From Azospirillum sp. 51_20 (lineage in GTDB: Bacteria > Pseudomonadota > Alphaproteobacteria > RF32 > CAG-239), in assembly GCA_001917175.1 (NCBI GenBank), contig MNTV01000026.1:1-64000 (forward strand): a stretch of 64,000 nucleotides of DNA, in the 5' to 3' direction. Positions 58,303-64,000 of this stretch are shown here, one piece after another. The stretch's first letter is position 1; the number at the start of each line of letters is the position of its first letter. The position numbers were made by a program, and so were the translations under genes. The notes beneath the pieces are model-generated. The model had not been told where the DNA came from. It saw only the letters and a list, made by a program, of their open reading frames with translations, and made no database searches.

Positions 58303-59664
58303 CTATTTGGCAGCGGCCTTTTTCTTTTTGGCCGGCTTGGCATCTTCGTCAAAAGAATACAGTTCTTCGACCGAAACGATTTTTTCTTCGACCTTGGCCT
58401 TGCCCAGCACGAAGTCGATGATTTTTTCTTCAAACACCGGCGCACGCAGAGCTTCTACCGCCTTGGCGTTTTTCAGATAGAAATCGAAAACGGTCTTTTC
58501 CTGTCCCGGATATTTCTTCGCTTCGTTCATAATCGCCTTGTTCAGGTCGTCGGCGGTTACGGTAACTTTGGCTTCGGCGCCGACTTCGGAAAGCAGCAGA
58601 CCGAGTTTGACGCGGCGGACGGCAATCTGCTTATATTCCTTCATCAGTTCTTCTTCCGGGGTATTCTTTTCGTGCTCGTCAAGCTGGTTCAGCTCCTTGG
58701 CGCGTTTATACTGGGCTTCGATCGATTTGAACTCTTCTTCGACCAGGCTTTCCGGAACGTCAAATTTGTAAGCTTCGTCAAGCTTGTCCAGCAGGCTGCG
58801 TTTCAGCTTCAGTTTGGAGGCGTTTTCATAATCTGCCTTAATGCGGTTTTTGATGCTTTCCTTCAAAGCGTCCAGGCTTTCTTCGCCGACGGACTTGGCA
58901 AATTCATCATTAACCTCAATCGCTTTCGGTTCGCGGATTTCCTTTACCTCAACCGCAAAAACGGCGTCTTTGCCGGCCAAGTCCTTGGCATGATAGTTGT
59001 CGGGGAATTTGACCTTGACGTCAATCTTGTCGCCGGCTTTGGCATTGATCAGCTGGTCTTCAAAACCGGGGATAAAAGTGTTGGAGCCGAGCTCAAGCGG
59101 ATAGTCGCTGCCTTTGCCGCCCTGAAATTCGACGCCGTCAATCGAACCGCAGAAATCGATGACCAGGGTGTCGCCTTTTTTGGCCTGACGGCCGGCATCT
59201 TCAACTTTTACCGTTTCGCGGCGGGAGCTGACGATATACTGCAAAGCCTTTTCGACTTCTTCGGCAGGAACTTCGGCCATCAGCTTTTCGACTTTGACGT
59301 CGGAAAAATCGCCGACTTTAATTTCCGGCAGGGTTTCGGCTTCCATATCAAATTCGATGTCTTTGCCTTCGTCAAATTTGGTGATGCTGATGCTCGGACG
59401 CAAAGCCAGTTTCAGCTTGTTTTCCTTGACCACTTCGTCGGCGGCGTCGCGGACCATTTCGTCCAGAGCCTCGCCCATAACCGAAGCGCGGTATTTCTGT
59501 TTCAACATTTCTTTGGGGGCTTTGCCCGGACGGAAACCCGGAAGTTTGACGTTTTTGGCGACTTCGTTCAGTTTCTTCTCGACTTTTGCCTCAAAGTCTC
59601 TGTTTTCAATAACCACCTGATATTTTTTCTTCAGGCCTTCTGCTTTTTGTTCTGTTACCTTCAT
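58303..59664 (-). CDS. tig: Trigger factor
   Basis: A 453-aa ribosome-bound chaperone and prolyl isomerase. The ribosome-binding loop reads LPGFRPGKAPKEMLKQKYR (residues 37-55, GFRxGKxP signature). The FKBP domain (about 155-245: GDTLVIDFCGSIDG...GFEDQLINAKAGD) and the helical C-domain follow, ending in a Lys/Ala tail. ATG 59664 is chosen by domain start; the longer reading would run into the tRNA gene. Confidence 0.95.
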   Translation of the reverse strand: MKVTEQKAEGLKKKYQVVIENRDFEAKVEKKLNEVAKNVKLPGFRPGKAPKEMLKQKYRASVMGEALDEMVRDAADEVVKENKLKLALRPSISITKFDEGKDIEFDMEAETLPEIKVGDFSDVKVEKLMAEVPAEEVEKALQYIVSSRRETVKVEDAGRQAKKGDTLVIDFCGSIDGVEFQGGKGSDYPLELGSNTFIPGFEDQLINAKAGDKIDVKVKFPDNYHAKDLAGKDAVFAVEVKEIREPKAIEVNDEFAKSVGEESLDALKESIKNRIKADYENASKLKLKRSLLDKLDEAYKFDVPESLVEEEFKSIEAQYKRAKELNQLDEHEKNTPEEELMKEYKQIAVRRVKLGLLLSEVGAEAKVTVTADDLNKAIMNEAKKYPGQEKTVFDFYLKNAKAVEALRAPVFEEKIIDFVLGKAKVEEKIVSVEELYSFDEDAKPAKKKKAAAK

Positions 59665-59699
59665 TTTCTTCTCTGTCATAAAATGTTGAAACCAATGTC

Positions 59700-59784
59700 T
59701 GGTGCGGGCGAAGGGACTTGAACCCCCACGACTTGCGTCATCAGAACCTAAATCTGACGTGTCTGCCAGTTCCACCACGCCCGC
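59700..59784 (-). tRNA. tRNA-Leu(UAG)
   Basis: Minus strand, with GCGGGCG/CGCCCGC acceptor stem, D-arm, anticodon stem TCAGA/TCTGA around TTTAGGT (anticodon UAG), a long variable arm typical of class II tRNA, T-arm GGTTCAAGTC and an encoded CCA. It reads CUN leucine codons. It lies 35 bp before the tig start. Confidence 0.95.
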
Positions 59785-59944
59785 ACTTAAATAAAATTCT
59801 TCAAAATACTACTCAAAATATTTTATAAATCAAGCCCTAAATCGCAAAAAGCCACCGGAGAAGCGTTCTAAGCACTTGCAAAATGTGAAGAAATATGTAA
59901 TATGCCGCTAAACGGACGAAACAGATTTTTTTTACAGGAAAAAC

Positions 59945-61534
<1,590 letters not shown>

Positions 61535-61540
61535 AACGCA

Positions 61541-61577
61541 ACTCCCCTGCAGCCGCCGGCCGACAGGGGAGTTTAAT
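61541..61577 (+). terminator. Terminator of prfC
   Basis: ACTCCCCTG/CAGGGGAGT (61541-61549, 61564-61572) then TTTAATT. Confidence 0.7.
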
Positions 61578-61658
61578 TATTGCCGAAGCTGACGTTCATT
61601 ATACATCACGGCAACAATAACGATTTTAAAACGCATTGCATCAACATGCACGGTTTTG

Positions 61659-61952
61659 CTACTTATTAATGCCTTCGAGACCTTGCAGCCAATAAATACA
61701 TATCCAAAATCCCATACACACCACCACTATGATCTTCAGCAGCAAAGCCAGTTTGTTCCGTTCTGCAACAAACGGCATTTTCAGAAGAACAAGCGCAGCC
61801 GACAACAGCAGCACGAAGAATACGAAAATTGTTCCTATTTCCATAAATTTTGCAATATAAAGGTTAATAATTATCATTATAAAAATTTTATCAAACAATC
61901 CGAAAATAACATTTTTTAAAAAAAAGTCAACCATTTTGGACAAAAAAAACAA
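61659..61952 (-). CDS. Small hydrophobic membrane protein
   Basis: Up to 97 aa with two or three membrane helices (IGTIFVFFVLLLSAALVLL; ALLLKIIVVVCMGFWICIYWL). The true start may be later, for instance ATG 61844 (61 aa). It begins three bases after the comEC stop and could be its operon partner. AT-rich, no family recognised. Confidence 0.5.
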   Translation of the reverse strand: MFFLSKMVDFFLKNVIFGLFDKIFIMIIINLYIAKFMEIGTIFVFFVLLLSAALVLLKMPFVAERNKLALLLKIIVVVCMGFWICIYWLQGLEGINK

Positions 61953-61955
61953 AAA

Positions 61956-63908
61956 TCACCGGTTCCACGGACGGCGGCCGATATACCCGCGCACGGTTTC
62001 CATCCGCAAGTGACCGTCACGTTCATAAAAGCCGGCGCCCAAAGTTTCGTTTCGGTCAAAAAAGCGGCCGTCGACCAGCACGCCCCTGCCCGGCACCGGT
62101 TCAACCCGTCCGGGATACAGCGGATTATAAATATCCCGCCGGTTCTTTTCCTCTTCCGCCGCATATTTGCTCAGCCAGTTCTGCTTGTTCCAGCGGGAAG
62201 CGCCGGGCAGGAAAAAGTATTTGCCGTTGCGGCGGTTCAAAACCACCATGGTTTTGCCCTGCCGGTCGACAATAATGTCCGGCTTATCCACCGCCGCCAT
62301 GGCAAGCATGCCGACAACAACGGCCGCCGTTCCCCATATCCGCCAGCTTCCGCGCCACAGGCAAAGCCAGAGGCCGCCGAGACTGATCAGCACCAACGCC
62401 CAGACCGGCATCGAAACGGCGCCGCCGGTCGCATGAGGCAGCGAAGCCACCCAAACCGTCAGCCGGTTGGTAAGCGACAGGCCGAAGCCGACGATTTTGA
62501 GCGGCAGCCATTCCAGACCGAAAGGCATGGCCAAAAGAAACACCAGCACAAAGGGCATAATTACGAATCCGATCAGCGGACCGGACAGCAGGTTGGTCAG
62601 ACTGCTGTAATAATCGAGCTGGTTAAAGTGATAAATGCCAAACGGCAGGGTGGCAACCGAAGCGACAAGATCGGCAATCACCGTGCCGGCGAAATAGGCA
62701 AACAGCCCGCGGCCGATTTTGGCCGGCAGAGAAACTTCTTCTCCGCTCAGAAAGCGGTTGAGGCGGCCGGCATATTTTTCATAAAAAGCCACCAGCGCAA
62801 ACACCGCGGCAAAAGACATCTGAAAACTGGCGCCGACAAGAGCTTCGGGCGTGACGACCAAAACGATCAGCGCCGCCCATGTCAGCGTGCGCACGGAAAT
62901 CGCCTGCCGCTCGAACAATACCGCCAGCAGCACCACCAAAGTCATGATAAAAGCCCTTTGCGCGGGGATCGCCGCGCCCGAAATCACCAGATAAACCGCG
63001 CCGATGAAAATGGCAAGGACGGCGGCAACCTTTTTGGAATTATAGCGAAGCGAAAGCGGCGGGATCAGAGCCATCACCATCCGCACCAGGAAAAACATCA
63101 GTCCCGCCAGCATGCTCATATGCAAACCGGAAATGGAAAGGAAATGCGCCAGACCGGAATTGCGGTAAGCGTCAATCAACGGACGGCTGATTTTGGTCTG
63201 GTCGCCGGCGACGATCGCCACCGCAACCGCAGCTTCATCCGGCGGCAGAATATTGTAAATCCGCTCGACGATCGACCGGCGCAGCGCCGCCGCGCGGTCG
63301 GCAAGCCGAGGAGAAGAATCCGGACACTTAACCGGCAGCACTTCACTCGGAATATAACCGGTGCCGGTTATGCCGTCAAAAAACAGCCGGCGGTCGAACT
63401 GATAGCCGTCGGCCAGCGACGGAGGAAACGGCGGAGAAACCGCCGCCACCATTTCCACGCAGTCGCCGACTTCAAGCCCCGGATCCCGGTGGATCATGCT
63501 CAGCCGATAGCGCCCGGCGACCGGATTGTCTTCAAAATCGTACATTTCTCCGAGCACGATCCGGGGACGCCCGCGGTAATTGGTGTCAAGCCGGTCAATG
63601 CGGCCCCGCAGGTAAAGCTTGCCGTCTTCAGCCGGCGGCGCCTTGCGGGAAAGGCAAAAACTTTTCAACTGAACGTCGGCAAAACCGGCGGTTGCCAGCA
63701 GCAACAGCAAAACGACACCGCGGACAACCGGACGACGGCGGAAAAGCCACAAGAGAGGCAGCAGGGCAAACGGCGCGGCAGCCGTCCACAGCGGCGGTTC
63801 CGAGGGCAGCGCGAAATAAACGCCGATACCGGCGGCAAAGAAAACCGGCACCCACAAAAACCAACGGGTCCGTTCATATAAAAAGCAGGATTTCAGTTCT
63901 GACCACAA
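61956..63908 (-). CDS. comEC: ComEC/Rec2 DNA-uptake channel
   Basis: A 650-aa inner-membrane protein. An N-terminal DUF4131 region (two helices and an OB-like domain: LYLRGRIDRLDTNYRGR) precedes the competence domain (NSGLAHFLSISGLHMSMLAG... GAAIPAQRAFIMT) with about nine helices. The metallo-beta-lactamase-like domain of Bacillus ComEC is absent; a short soluble C-terminal domain stands instead, as in many alphaproteobacteria. It moves single-stranded DNA into the cytoplasm. The first codons are at 63908. Confidence 0.92.
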   Translation of the reverse strand: MWSELKSCFLYERTRWFLWVPVFFAAGIGVYFALPSEPPLWTAAAPFALLPLLWLFRRRPVVRGVVLLLLLATAGFADVQLKSFCLSRKAPPAEDGKLYLRGRIDRLDTNYRGRPRIVLGEMYDFEDNPVAGRYRLSMIHRDPGLEVGDCVEMVAAVSPPFPPSLADGYQFDRRLFFDGITGTGYIPSEVLPVKCPDSSPRLADRAAALRRSIVERIYNILPPDEAAVAVAIVAGDQTKISRPLIDAYRNSGLAHFLSISGLHMSMLAGLMFFLVRMVMALIPPLSLRYNSKKVAAVLAIFIGAVYLVISGAAIPAQRAFIMTLVVLLAVLFERQAISVRTLTWAALIVLVVTPEALVGASFQMSFAAVFALVAFYEKYAGRLNRFLSGEEVSLPAKIGRGLFAYFAGTVIADLVASVATLPFGIYHFNQLDYYSSLTNLLSGPLIGFVIMPFVLVFLLAMPFGLEWLPLKIVGFGLSLTNRLTVWVASLPHATGGAVSMPVWALVLISLGGLWLCLWRGSWRIWGTAAVVVGMLAMAAVDKPDIIVDRQGKTMVVLNRRNGKYFFLPGASRWNKQNWLSKYAAEEEKNRRDIYNPLYPGRVEPVPGRGVLVDGRFFDRNETLGAGFYERDGHLRMETVRGYIGRRPWNR

Positions 63909-63959
63909 CGGCGGTTCCTTCGGCGGTATTTTTTTATTCCAGATTTAGCGCATAAATAA

Positions 63960-63992
63960 AAAAGTGCCAAACATTTTTTGTTCGGCACTTTT
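63960..63992. terminator. Terminator at the window edge
   Basis: AAAAGTGCC/GGCACTTTT (63960-63968, 63984-63992) with A and T runs on both sides; likely ends a minus-strand gene to the right of the window. Confidence 0.65.
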
Positions 63993-64000
63993 CGTTTCGG

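Overview
The window reads as a chromosomal stretch of an alphaproteobacterium of mid GC content, probably an anaerobic or gut-type lineage. The lineage call rests on a TrcR/DUF1013 regulator, the order 71-aa coiled coil-zapA-6S RNA-YmdB phosphoesterase, EF-P coupled to an inositol-monophosphatase homologue, LolA-XthA, and ComEC. The lifestyle call rests on a class III (NrdD/NrdG) ribonucleotide reductase under NrdR boxes. No transposase, integrase, CRISPR array or rRNA operon was seen; the one tRNA is tRNA-Leu(UAG).

Layout. 0-6.5 kb: small lipoproteins, a frameshifted lipocalin-like lipoprotein, a LysR/hydrolase divergent pair, a P-loop kinase and small proteins. 6.5-10.5 kb: a metal-stress module (ArsR-type zinc/cadmium sensor divergent from a P1B ATPase), an Hsp20 gene with a heat-shock-type promoter, and a GNAT acetyltransferase preceded by a Thr/Val-rich leader peptide and attenuator. 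10.5-16.5 kb: a broken Fe-alcohol dehydrogenase, two tandem acyl-carrier-like proteins, a 45-residue tandem-repeat protein, YbaK and lipoproteins. 17-27 kb: housekeeping (cysS, gltX, trcR, rpmE, efp, zapA, 6S RNA, phosphoribosyltransferase). 27-28.6 kb: two tandem paralogous small RNAs, an HTH-like gene, a polypurine block and 146-bp tandem repeats.

28.6-33.7 kb is the most unusual block. It is a six-gene, tightly overlapping operon on the minus strand: a FliF-FliG fusion carrying only the last FliF periplasmic domain joined to FliG middle and C-terminal domains, then FliH-like, FliN, FlhF, FlhG and a membrane J-domain/SH3-like protein. No FliM, FliI, export-gate, rod, hook or filament gene lies in the window. 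It looks like a stripped-down flagellar switch and positioning module.

34-44 kb: glycosyltransferase, thrS, two BI-1 family membrane proteins, a HAD protein lacking its nucleophile, tcdA, tatD and alr. 44-49 kb: two large unknown proteins. 49-52 kb: nrdG, a 69-aa separate glycyl-radical polypeptide, and nrdD under tandem NrdR boxes. 52-64 kb: lolA, xthA, porin plus degenerate response regulator, an AT-rich gene behind a strong dyad operator, two tiny membrane proteins, tig, tRNA-Leu, prfC and comEC.
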